46,887 bases of DNA, from the NCBI GenBank assembly GCA_947623805.1, contig CANQHZ010000019.1, forward strand, positions 1 to 46,887, given 5' to 3'. A program made the position numbers and the translations under genes. This DNA comes from an uncultured Lachnospiraceae bacterium. Lineage in GTDB: Bacteria; Bacillota; Clostridia; Lachnospirales; Lachnospiraceae. The notes beneath the pieces were generated by a model. It was not told the DNA's origin, searched no databases, and saw only the letters and a list, made by a program, of their open reading frames with translations. Within the stretch, counting starts at the first letter, position 1. The number at the start of each line of letters is the position of its first letter. Positions 9,240 to 16,075 of the stretch are shown in pieces.

Positions 9240-10340
9240 TTACCCATTTGACAAAATCTGCTTTTCAAGGTCGTCAAAATCCATCTGCGAATACAAGTTT
9301 TCTTCCTTCTTCTTTGAACCCTTCTTTGCGGCTCCTGTCTGCTCCTTTTCCTTTGTCTGCGCCCCTTCATTAAAGCCGTTTTTCAGCAGAGTAAGCACAT
9401 AGCCTACCTTGTTGTCCGCCTCTTTTTTCATTGTGTATGTAAGTATCTCAAAAAGCTGCTTGCGCGTGCGGTCGTTTGCCTTTGCCGTGCGTATGATGTC
9501 CTTTGCCTCTTTTAATGAGCAGCCAAGCACATCAATAATATCCTGCTCCTCCTCGGTCGCGATAAAGGATTTGCCGTTTTTGTCTATTGTTTCGTACTCT
9601 ACTATTGTCCTGTTGCGCTTTACTTTCTTTACCTTGAAACGCACTGCGCCTATGCTGCGCTGTCCGCTGGGCAGCTTTTCATATATAAGCTCATACTCAA
9701 AGGAAATATCGGTATTGCCGTTAATCTCCTCATAGGATTTGTCAAGCATCTCGCGCTTGACATTGCCGTTTGCGTAAGAGTCGGGTATCTTCATCATTTT
9801 CCTCAACTCATCAAAAGAAATCGTAAATGTGCCGCCGTTAAAATTTTCTTTGTCCTTTAGCAGATAATACAGTCTTTTTGAATATTTCTTCGTCAGGTTC
9901 AACGGATATTCGATGCGGTAATATGCGCCTTGTTTTGCGGAAATTATCATTTCCTTTACCTCGGGGTGGAGGTCAAGCACTATCTTGCTGCGTCCCTCAT
10001 CTCCGCGCTTTTTCTGGTATTTTATCTTGCTGAACCACGGATAATATATGTCTGTACCCTCGTCCTCCTTTAAGCGGAAGCCGAGCCCCTCAAATTTCTT
10101 GACTGCTTTTTGTAGATACGAGTATGCGTTTGACTCGTCCTGCAAGTTATAGAGATGCTTGACATCGCTAATGTTTATCTCGTAGCGCGTATTTTCCTCC
10201 GTGTCGTCGCCCTCGCCGACTATTCCCAGCAGAATGTCAAGTATGTCGTTCTGCCTGCGGTCCAAATCATATCTCGCCTCTATAATGGTCTGCGGCCTGA
10301 AAGCAACCTCCGTGCCGCCCATCTTTTTCTTACGATTCAT
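9240..10340 (-). CDS. Rep_3-type (RepB/RepE-like) replication initiator protein
   Basis: 366 residues. The N-terminal ~240 residues fit the Rep_3 initiator family: an IIEARYDLDRRQNDILDI opening typical of the first winged-helix domain, then a second winged-helix region with TKKYSKRLYYLLKD and FDELRKMM. A charged C-terminal tail rich in Lys and Glu ends in FDDLEKQIL. Proteins of this family bind iterons and start plasmid replication. I see no iteron array near the gene, so it may be a chromosomal relative, a domesticated initiator, or a sign of an integrated plasmid or chromid. The gene has its own good promoter (10391-10419) and the ABC ATPase follows at once. Confidence 0.8.
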   Translation of the reverse strand: MNRKKKMGGTEVAFRPQTIIEARYDLDRRQNDILDILLGIVGEGDDTEENTRYEINISDVKHLYNLQDESNAYSYLQKAVKKFEGLGFRLKEDEGTDIYYPWFSKIKYQKKRGDEGRSKIVLDLHPEVKEMIISAKQGAYYRIEYPLNLTKKYSKRLYYLLKDKENFNGGTFTISFDELRKMMKIPDSYANGNVKREMLDKSYEEINGNTDISFEYELIYEKLPSGQRSIGAVRFKVKKVKRNRTIVEYETIDKNGKSFIATEEEQDIIDVLGCSLKEAKDIIRTAKANDRTRKQLFEILTYTMKKEADNKVGYVLTLLKNGFNEGAQTKEKEQTGAAKKGSKKKEENLYSQMDFDDLEKQILSNG

Positions 10341-10390
10341 CTGCTCACCTGCCCCTCAATGCTCAACCAAAAGGCTTGTGCCCTTTCTTA

Positions 10391-10419
10391 ATAATAATCT
10401 AAAATGCGGTTAAAGGCAA
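10391..10419 (-). promoter_or_regulatory. Sigma-A promoter for the Rep_3 gene
   Basis: On the minus strand TTGCCT (10419-10414), a 17-nt spacer, then TATTAT (10396-10391). It lies about 50 nt upstream of the initiator start codon, and no other gene lies between. Confidence 0.6.
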
Positions 10420-10472
10420 ATGTTTTTTGTATTTTGTTATCAATTGCCACATTTCAAATCTATATTAATCAC

Positions 10473-11714
10473 TTATCCCATGCGACTATACCTTACCTCC
10501 TCATACCGCCCATGCAGCGCTTTCATTTCCTCATCACCCAAAAGTCCCGCATTTTTCTCCAATTCGGTCGGTGTTTCAGATGGGGCAGGCAGCTCTTTTC
10601 TATGCTTTCTGATAGTCCTTTTATACTGGCGCCTTATTCGCGCCGCCTCGCTGCCGTCTGTATGTTTCCTCACAAGCGATAATATTTCCTCCTTGTAAAC
10701 GGGCTCATCTTCAAGCTCCTCAACCTTGTCGCCGTTGTCGTCTGTCTCACGCCTAAAATCCGCAAATACCTGACGCACAGCCATCACCACAGCATATAAT
10801 ACAAGCACGCCGACTATCGTTCCTATTAGCCAAAACAGCCCATTCCACATCTTTGAAAGCTCAGGGTTAGGCTCTGTCTCCTCCATAAGCTCAAGCATAG
10901 CGTTTCCCGCGCCCATGCCGTTTCCCTTAAACTTAAACTCACTATACATTTCATAAGGCACTGCCTCTGTCTCGCTAAACCACTCCCTTATATCCGTGTA
11001 TTGCCTAAAACCCGCCAAAAATACAGACGGGACAATTGCAATCAAAATCAAAGCCGCATACGCGAAAATCATAGCCCCGCCTATTACATACACACGTTTC
11101 TTTGGTATTCCTTTCGTGCGCTTGTTCATATCAATATACTCGCCTGTAGTTTTCAAAAACCTATATGCAAGCACAACAAAAAAATAAACTGCCGCGCTGA
11201 AAAATGCCAAATCACACATGCTCTTTGAATTAAAACCCAGCCCCAGCACATACATCACAGCAAAATACCACACAAATGAAAGCGACGGGCTCTCAAAAAA
11301 ACTTTTCGCACGCACAGCAAATGGGTCGTTGTCCCTCTCTGCCCTAATTCTAATCAGTCTGTCGTGAAACTGCTTTCCCACAATAAACAACGTCTCCATA
11401 ATTATCCCCGCAGCATAAACCGTATCGCCCGTTTTCCATTCCCGCGGTATGAACGCAAAAGGCGCAAGCGCGGCAAGCATCAGAGTGCAAATCCCGATAT
11501 AACCCGCAAGCGTCTTTACATGTTTTGACGCAAGTGACGTCACTACCACGGGCACAGCAATTACCAGGCACTTAGCATAAAGCACCACAGCGCCACCCTG
11601 CTGCGTAAGACTTCCCATAGCAAACGCCAACGGAATAAAAAGCGCAAATATAAGCGTAACATGAAACCATTCAACTATTTTCTTAAAGCACTTTATACCC
11701 CTAGCTATATTCAA
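10473..11714 (-). CDS. DUF4129-type membrane protein of the MoxR/DUF58 operon
   Basis: 413 residues. Hydrophobic segments at about 15-35, 45-62, 66-90, 98-112, 145-185, 210-235 and 290-315 make it an integral membrane protein. The cytoplasmic C-terminus carries the pattern usual for DUF4129: IRRQYKRTIRKHRKEL, then SETPTELEK, and RYEEVRYS close to the end. No transglutaminase core is visible, although DUF4129 is often fused to one. The start is a TTG at 11714 with GGAG eleven bases before it; an in-frame TAG lies two codons upstream, so no longer form exists. It is third in the MoxR-DUF58-DUF4129 operon, 47 nt after DUF58. Such triplets are linked to envelope or secretion functions, but the role is not settled. 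Confidence 0.75.
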   Translation of the reverse strand: MNIARGIKCFKKIVEWFHVTLIFALFIPLAFAMGSLTQQGGAVVLYAKCLVIAVPVVVTSLASKHVKTLAGYIGICTLMLAALAPFAFIPREWKTGDTVYAAGIIMETLFIVGKQFHDRLIRIRAERDNDPFAVRAKSFFESPSLSFVWYFAVMYVLGLGFNSKSMCDLAFFSAAVYFFVVLAYRFLKTTGEYIDMNKRTKGIPKKRVYVIGGAMIFAYAALILIAIVPSVFLAGFRQYTDIREWFSETEAVPYEMYSEFKFKGNGMGAGNAMLELMEETEPNPELSKMWNGLFWLIGTIVGVLVLYAVVMAVRQVFADFRRETDDNGDKVEELEDEPVYKEEILSLVRKHTDGSEAARIRRQYKRTIRKHRKELPAPSETPTELEKNAGLLGDEEMKALHGRYEEVRYSRMG

Positions 11715-11761
11715 GCCCTACACAGCTCCTTTCGGATTTATTTACCAGCAACTATCAGCAC

Positions 11762-12883
11762 CTACTGCATTTCCCTATAATGCAGAACGATATTCTTACA
11801 GTCCGCAAACGGCGTCCGTCCAAAATTTCTATCCATTCCGCGCCTTACAGGACACACCACAATCGTCTGCCTCTCGCCCGCACAGCTCTTTATGTGCCGC
11901 AGCACTTCATCATTCAAATTCTTCGTAATAAATATAAGCACAGTATCCTCCGACACAGCAGCCTTTCCAAAAATACCGCAATACTCCACGTTTCCGTTCT
12001 CCACGCGGTAATCCGCCAGCATACGCTCCAGCGCAATAAGTCTGCTCTTTTGGCTCGTCGGCGCAAAGCCCGTGTCACAGTCTCCGCTCTCCATATTTCC
12101 GTTGAACCAAAAGCCCACCTCTATATTCTGCCGTATAAGCCTGCGCGACAGCGAGGCTGCTACCGAAATGCTTTCCTCCACCAAATCTTCATACTTCAAA
12201 ATCCCATTATCCTCAACATCAAGGTAAATCATCGCCTTCTGCGAAAGTACGGAATCAAAAGTATTTACCATCAGCTCACCCGTCTTTGCGCTCGCTTTCC
12301 AGTTTATTGACTTCATAGGGTCGTCAGTAGTATAGCCGCGTATTGTACGGAAAGCAAACGGGTCCTCATAAAGACGTTTAGCGCACTGCAATGTTCCAAG
12401 CATGCGCTCGCATACAGCCATGATTTCCAACACATCTGTCATTTTTGGATAAACATAAATATCCGCACTACAATCAAGCGCACTTATCAAATGCTTTCTG
12501 TAAAAAAGCGCATAGGAGTTCAAATCCGCCTCCTCAATGCCATAATGCCCCCGCCGCCTGCAGGTAAGCGGTATCTCACGCGTGATTTTCTGCCTGCCAA
12601 GCACTGCAAAAATATCACGCTTGTATATATAGTCGCTGACATTCGTATTCTCCGTGTCCGCAAAATCCAACTCCTTAGATGTGTGAAAGCCCACCTCAAT
12701 CACAGGCACAGGCATCGCCTTTCTGTTCTCTATAACCTCATACAGCTTTGTGGACTCGCCCGCATAAAGCGCATCAGCGCCAAACCACAGCCTTACGGTT
12801 ATGTTTTTCGCCCAGTGCCGCCTGTAGTACCACTCCCACAAAAAAGTAGCAATAAATATGCCAAGCAGAAAAAATATTATCAT
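11762..12883 (-). CDS. DUF58 domain protein
   Basis: 373 residues from ATG 12883, whose ATGA overlaps the stop codon of the MoxR gene; AGAGGA lies twelve bases upstream. A TTG four codons earlier lies against the ribosome site and is unlikely. A membrane helix covers about residues 3-18, followed by a beta-rich segment, then the DUF58 hallmark: RTIRGYTTDDPMKSINWKAS (around residues 185-205) and a VWA-like C-terminal fold starting with AMIYLDVEDN. Members pair with MoxR ATPases, which may remodel or load the VWA-like domain. Translational coupling to MoxR supports a 1:1 partnership. Confidence 0.9.
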   Translation of the reverse strand: MIIFFLLGIFIATFLWEWYYRRHWAKNITVRLWFGADALYAGESTKLYEVIENRKAMPVPVIEVGFHTSKELDFADTENTNVSDYIYKRDIFAVLGRQKITREIPLTCRRRGHYGIEEADLNSYALFYRKHLISALDCSADIYVYPKMTDVLEIMAVCERMLGTLQCAKRLYEDPFAFRTIRGYTTDDPMKSINWKASAKTGELMVNTFDSVLSQKAMIYLDVEDNGILKYEDLVEESISVAASLSRRLIRQNIEVGFWFNGNMESGDCDTGFAPTSQKSRLIALERMLADYRVENGNVEYCGIFGKAAVSEDTVLIFITKNLNDEVLRHIKSCAGERQTIVVCPVRRGMDRNFGRTPFADCKNIVLHYREMQ

Positions 12884-13830
12884 CTTCTTGTCCAATCCTC
12901 TGTCGGCAGCGCCACGCTGTCAAGCAGCCCCTGCACAAACGCCCTTTTCTGCATCTCGTCAAACTCGCCTACAAGCCTATGGCACAGCACATAAAGCGCC
13001 ACAGCCTTAATGTCCTCTGGCACTACATAATCTCTACCGTTCACCAGCGCATACCCTTGTGACGCGCGCAGCAGCGCAAGCGTTCCTCTCGGGCTTACAC
13101 CCTGCGGTACAGCCGTTCCCGTATGCTTTCGTGTCGCCTGCACAAGCGACACGATATATCCTCGCAAATCATCATGCACATACACGGCGCGACAATTCGA
13201 CTGCAGTCGCCTTATTTCCTCGTCGGTACATACCGCATTCACGCTTTCCAGCGGCTCGTCATGTATAAAACGGTCAAGCATCATGCGCTCCTCAGCCTCG
13301 CTCATATTTCCCATGCTTATCTTCATCAAAAAACGGTCAAGCTGCGCCTCGGGAAGTGGAAAACATCCTATGGTTTCTATTGGGTTCTGCGTTGCTATCA
13401 CAAAAAACGGCGCAGAAAGCTTTCTTGTCACTTTATCTACAGTGACCTGTCCCTCCGCCATACATTCAAGCAGGCTCGATTGTGTCCTCGGCGTAGCCCT
13501 GTTTATCTCGTCAGCTAGAAGTATATTGGTAAACACGGGCCCCTCTTTAAAGGTAAATTCGCCCTTCTCCTGATTAAAAAACGACAGTCCTGTCACATCG
13601 CTGGGGAGTAAATCAGGCGTAAACTGAACTCTGTCAAACCTGCACCCCATAGACTTTGCAATCGTCTTGGCAAGCACGGTTTTTCCCGTACCGGGCACAT
13701 CCTCTAAAAGCACATGCCCATTAGCCGCTATCGCCGCAAGCATAAGGCGCGTGACCTCCTCCTTACCTATTATCACCCTTGCAACATTTTCTTCTATTTT
13801 TGACAATACGTCATTTATATTCGTGTCCAC
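12880..13830 (-). CDS. MoxR family AAA+ ATPase
   Basis: 316 residues. Walker A GTGKT sits in EDVPGTGKTVLAK, Walker B is ILLADEINRATPRTQ, and sensor 1 is in IATQNPIE. The start is GTG 13830 with GGAGG five bases upstream. Length and motifs are those of a full MoxR subfamily ATPase. It is the first gene of the MoxR-DUF58-DUF4129 operon, and its TGA overlaps the next ATG. It differs from the AAA+ protein at 3378-4487 in length and in Walker B, so the two belong to different branches and not to a recent duplication. Confidence 0.92.
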   Translation of the reverse strand: MDTNINDVLSKIEENVARVIIGKEEVTRLMLAAIAANGHVLLEDVPGTGKTVLAKTIAKSMGCRFDRVQFTPDLLPSDVTGLSFFNQEKGEFTFKEGPVFTNILLADEINRATPRTQSSLLECMAEGQVTVDKVTRKLSAPFFVIATQNPIETIGCFPLPEAQLDRFLMKISMGNMSEAEERMMLDRFIHDEPLESVNAVCTDEEIRRLQSNCRAVYVHDDLRGYIVSLVQATRKHTGTAVPQGVSPRGTLALLRASQGYALVNGRDYVVPEDIKAVALYVLCHRLVGEFDEMQKRAFVQGLLDSVALPTEDWTRR

Positions 13831-13938
13831 TCTTACCTCCGTTTCCGCCCATCTTCAAAAAACACTGCAACCATTCAATACCTTAATATCGCAGGCAGCA
13901 GACCATTTAAAAATCGCTCCGCGATTGGCCTGATATGT

Positions 13939-13967
13939 TCATAATCCCGCATTACAATTCATAGAAT
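13939..13967 (+). promoter_or_regulatory. Sigma-E-type promoter of spoIIID
   Basis: TCATAAT (13939-13945), a 14-nt spacer, and CATAGAAT (13960-13967). Against the Bacillus sigma-E consensus KMATATT-14-CATACAMT this has one mismatch in each box. It lies 36 nt before the spoIIID ATG. spoIIID is a known sigma-E regulon member, so element and gene support one another. Confidence 0.75.
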
Positions 13968-14003
13968 GTACAAATGCTTTCAAAAGGAGAACCTTTTTAG
14001 GTT

Positions 14004-14267
14004 ATGAAGGATTATATTGAAGAAAGAGCAATCAATATTGCTATGTATATTATTGAAAATAACGCCACAGTCAGGCAGACGGCAAAAGCCTTTGGCATCA
14101 GCAAATCCACAGTGCACAAGGACGTCACGGCACGCCTTATGCTGGTAAATCCATCACTCGCCAAACAGGCGCGAGCCGTCTTAGACGTCAACAAATCTGA
14201 ACGCCATATCCGCGGAGGACTTGCCACTCGTGAAAAATATCTGCATAAAAGTGAAAGCGCGGGCTAA
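14004..14267 (+). CDS. spoIIID: Stage III sporulation transcription regulator SpoIIID
   Basis: 87 residues, close to the 93 of B. subtilis SpoIIID. The helix-turn-helix reads VRQTAKAFGISKSTVHKDV (about residues 23-41), followed by RLMLVNPSLAKQ and the basic HIRGGLATREKY segment conserved in the family. It is a DNA-binding protein that resets mother-cell transcription between sigma-E and sigma-K. GGAG lies 14 nt before the ATG, further than usual, and can be folded into a small hairpin (13982-13997). Transcription is away from the MoxR operon. The last codons overlap the opposing GGDEF gene by 4 nt. Confidence 0.95.
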   Translation: MKDYIEERAINIAMYIIENNATVRQTAKAFGISKSTVHKDVTARLMLVNPSLAKQARAVLDVNKSERHIRGGLATREKYLHKSESAG

Positions 14268-14277
14268 ACAAGCCCGC
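14259..14277. terminator. GC-rich hairpin over the shared stop codons of spoIIID and the GGDEF gene
   Basis: GCGGGCT (14259-14265), loop AAACA, AGCCCGC (14271-14277): a perfect 7-bp stem at the point where the two convergent genes overlap. No U-run follows on either strand, so it may be a weak or Rho-assisted bidirectional stop, or only a barrier to colliding transcripts. Confidence 0.45.
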
Positions 14278-16054
14278 ACGATACCTCCGCCATTAATCTT
14301 CCGACTATTATCATCAAGCCCAAATCCGTCACACCAAGCTTAGGCGCTCTGTTGAAAAATTCAAACGAAACCACAGCCCCCGGCTTATCTTTGTCAAACG
14401 CCATGCATTGCACAAATTCGCGTGTTTCCTGCAATTCATAAAGCTTATGCACATCCGGAAATGCGTTTTTCAGACGGATAATATTGCTCTCCACATAAAC
14501 TCCGTTCTCATCAAAAAAGTCCAGATATGCCTGATTTTCAATGCAGGGAAGCCTGTCAATCGGGTTTACATACCTGCCGGAAGAAAGCGTCCTTTCCATA
14601 TTTTCCCCTTTAAAAATCGCTATCCCGTCAATATCAAAATAACTCCTGAGCATTTCCATGGCATTGTCCAAAGCTTTCGTACCCTCACGATGCAGTGAAA
14701 TCACTACGCGCGACATAACCTCTGACTTTCTATGGTCGCTTACTATTGACTTAATTCCGACACTTCTGTCATTTTTTGTATCACTTTCCAGGCTGCCATG
14801 CTTTTTCTCGTCATATATGATAAACCTGTTTTTACCCTTTGCCTTTGCTATGTACAGTGCCTTATCCGCCCTCTTAAAAAGTTCCTCATAATTCGCGCCA
14901 TCATCGGGGTACTTTGCCACACCTACTGATGTGGTAATTGTGAGCGAATCTTTCATATCCTGATATGTCCACTGTATATGCTTTGAAATTACTTTCAGTA
15001 TACGCCTTAACTCCTCCTCACTCGACACTCCATCAAACACACACATAAACTCATCGCCGCCAAAGCGCCCTACCATTCCGCGCGAATCAAGGACGCTGCG
15101 CATTATCTCCGACACCTTTAGCAAAACCTCATCGCCAAACATATGTCCATAGCTGTCGTTCACGCGTTTGAAGTCGTCCACGTCCATTATGGCAAGATAG
15201 AGTGGTTTGTCTTCCTGTATCTTTTCCACGGCATATTCGTTTATCGCGCGCTTATTGAGCACGCCCGTGCCAGGGTCTATAGCGCCGTCTGTCAGATAGT
15301 AGCTTGTCTGCTCCTCCACAGCGTCAATGTTATTCATAAGTCCTATCGCCATTGTGCGTGAATTGTTTTCGTAAAGCGTGCTGCCCTTTATTTCATACCT
15401 GCCTTGCGCGCCATCGATTATCAGTTCCGCATCAACATCTGCCCCGAAACGGTCGAGCCCTTTCTTTAACGCCTCGTACAGCACTTCAAACTCGCCCTTC
15501 TGCTTTTTCGTAAATGTAGATGACGCGTCTATTCTTTCGCGCATGCTGTCGAGCGGCATTTTGAGCAATGTCTGGCTTTTGATGTTGGCATAGCGGTAAA
15601 TATTCATCTCGTCAGTGGCAAAGGTATACTCAAAAAACAGCTTTCTGGAAAGGCTCATAAACTCCCTGTACTTCTTTACCAGTGACACATATTTGGCATA
15701 TCTGTTTTTAATCGCCATAAAGTTGCAAAATTCCATGTCAAAAGACTTGAAATCGCCCATTACGACACCATTCAGACGACACTCAATATAAAGCACGGTA
15801 TATCGGTCGTCAGCATCTTTCATGCGCACTATGCCGCATTGAAGCCCCTCGTCAAGATGCTTTACAATGTCCATGAACCCCTCCACGTCATTCGGATGAA
15901 TAAGTTCAAGCATTGAATAGCAGGAATTTTTTCCTATGAAATGATAAAATGTTTCGTCTCCGTCCGCAAATTCAAAACCGTTTTTAAATGTTGCCTTGCC
16001 GTAATACGCCACATAACCGCTTGCGTTGTACTTGTACTCCGTAATATTTTCCAT
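14264..16054 (-). CDS. PAS-GGDEF-GAF-like diguanylate cyclase
   Basis: About 596 residues from ATG 16054, which has AAGGA eight bases upstream; a GTG two codons earlier is less well placed. Residues ~15-110 look like a PAS domain. The GGDEF domain (about 285-415) has the metal-binding DVDDF (293-297 in the longer numbering) and an intact GGDEF (334-338), so it should make cyclic di-GMP. The RxxD inhibitory site five residues before GGDEF is replaced by DSRG, which predicts loss of product feedback. The C-terminal ~150 residues resemble a GAF-type sensor. No membrane helix is evident, so it is cytosolic. It begins 21 nt after the GH36 gene ends and is probably co-transcribed with it. Confidence 0.88.
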   Translation of the reverse strand: MENITEYKYNASGYVAYYGKATFKNGFEFADGDETFYHFIGKNSCYSMLELIHPNDVEGFMDIVKHLDEGLQCGIVRMKDADDRYTVLYIECRLNGVVMGDFKSFDMEFCNFMAIKNRYAKYVSLVKKYREFMSLSRKLFFEYTFATDEMNIYRYANIKSQTLLKMPLDSMRERIDASSTFTKKQKGEFEVLYEALKKGLDRFGADVDAELIIDGAQGRYEIKGSTLYENNSRTMAIGLMNNIDAVEEQTSYYLTDGAIDPGTGVLNKRAINEYAVEKIQEDKPLYLAIMDVDDFKRVNDSYGHMFGDEVLLKVSEIMRSVLDSRGMVGRFGGDEFMCVFDGVSSEEELRRILKVISKHIQWTYQDMKDSLTITTSVGVAKYPDDGANYEELFKRADKALYIAKAKGKNRFIIYDEKKHGSLESDTKNDRSVGIKSIVSDHRKSEVMSRVVISLHREGTKALDNAMEMLRSYFDIDGIAIFKGENMERTLSSGRYVNPIDRLPCIENQAYLDFFDENGVYVESNIIRLKNAFPDVHKLYELQETREFVQCMAFDKDKPGAVVSFEFFNRAPKLGVTDLGLMIIVGRLMAEVSCGLV

Positions 16055-16075
16055 ATGCACATTCCTTCGTGGTAA

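Noticed and set aside
10341-10472. Iterons or an origin next to the Rep_3 gene
   Set aside because: I found a promoter but no set of direct repeats or AT-rich unwinding block that would mark an origin.
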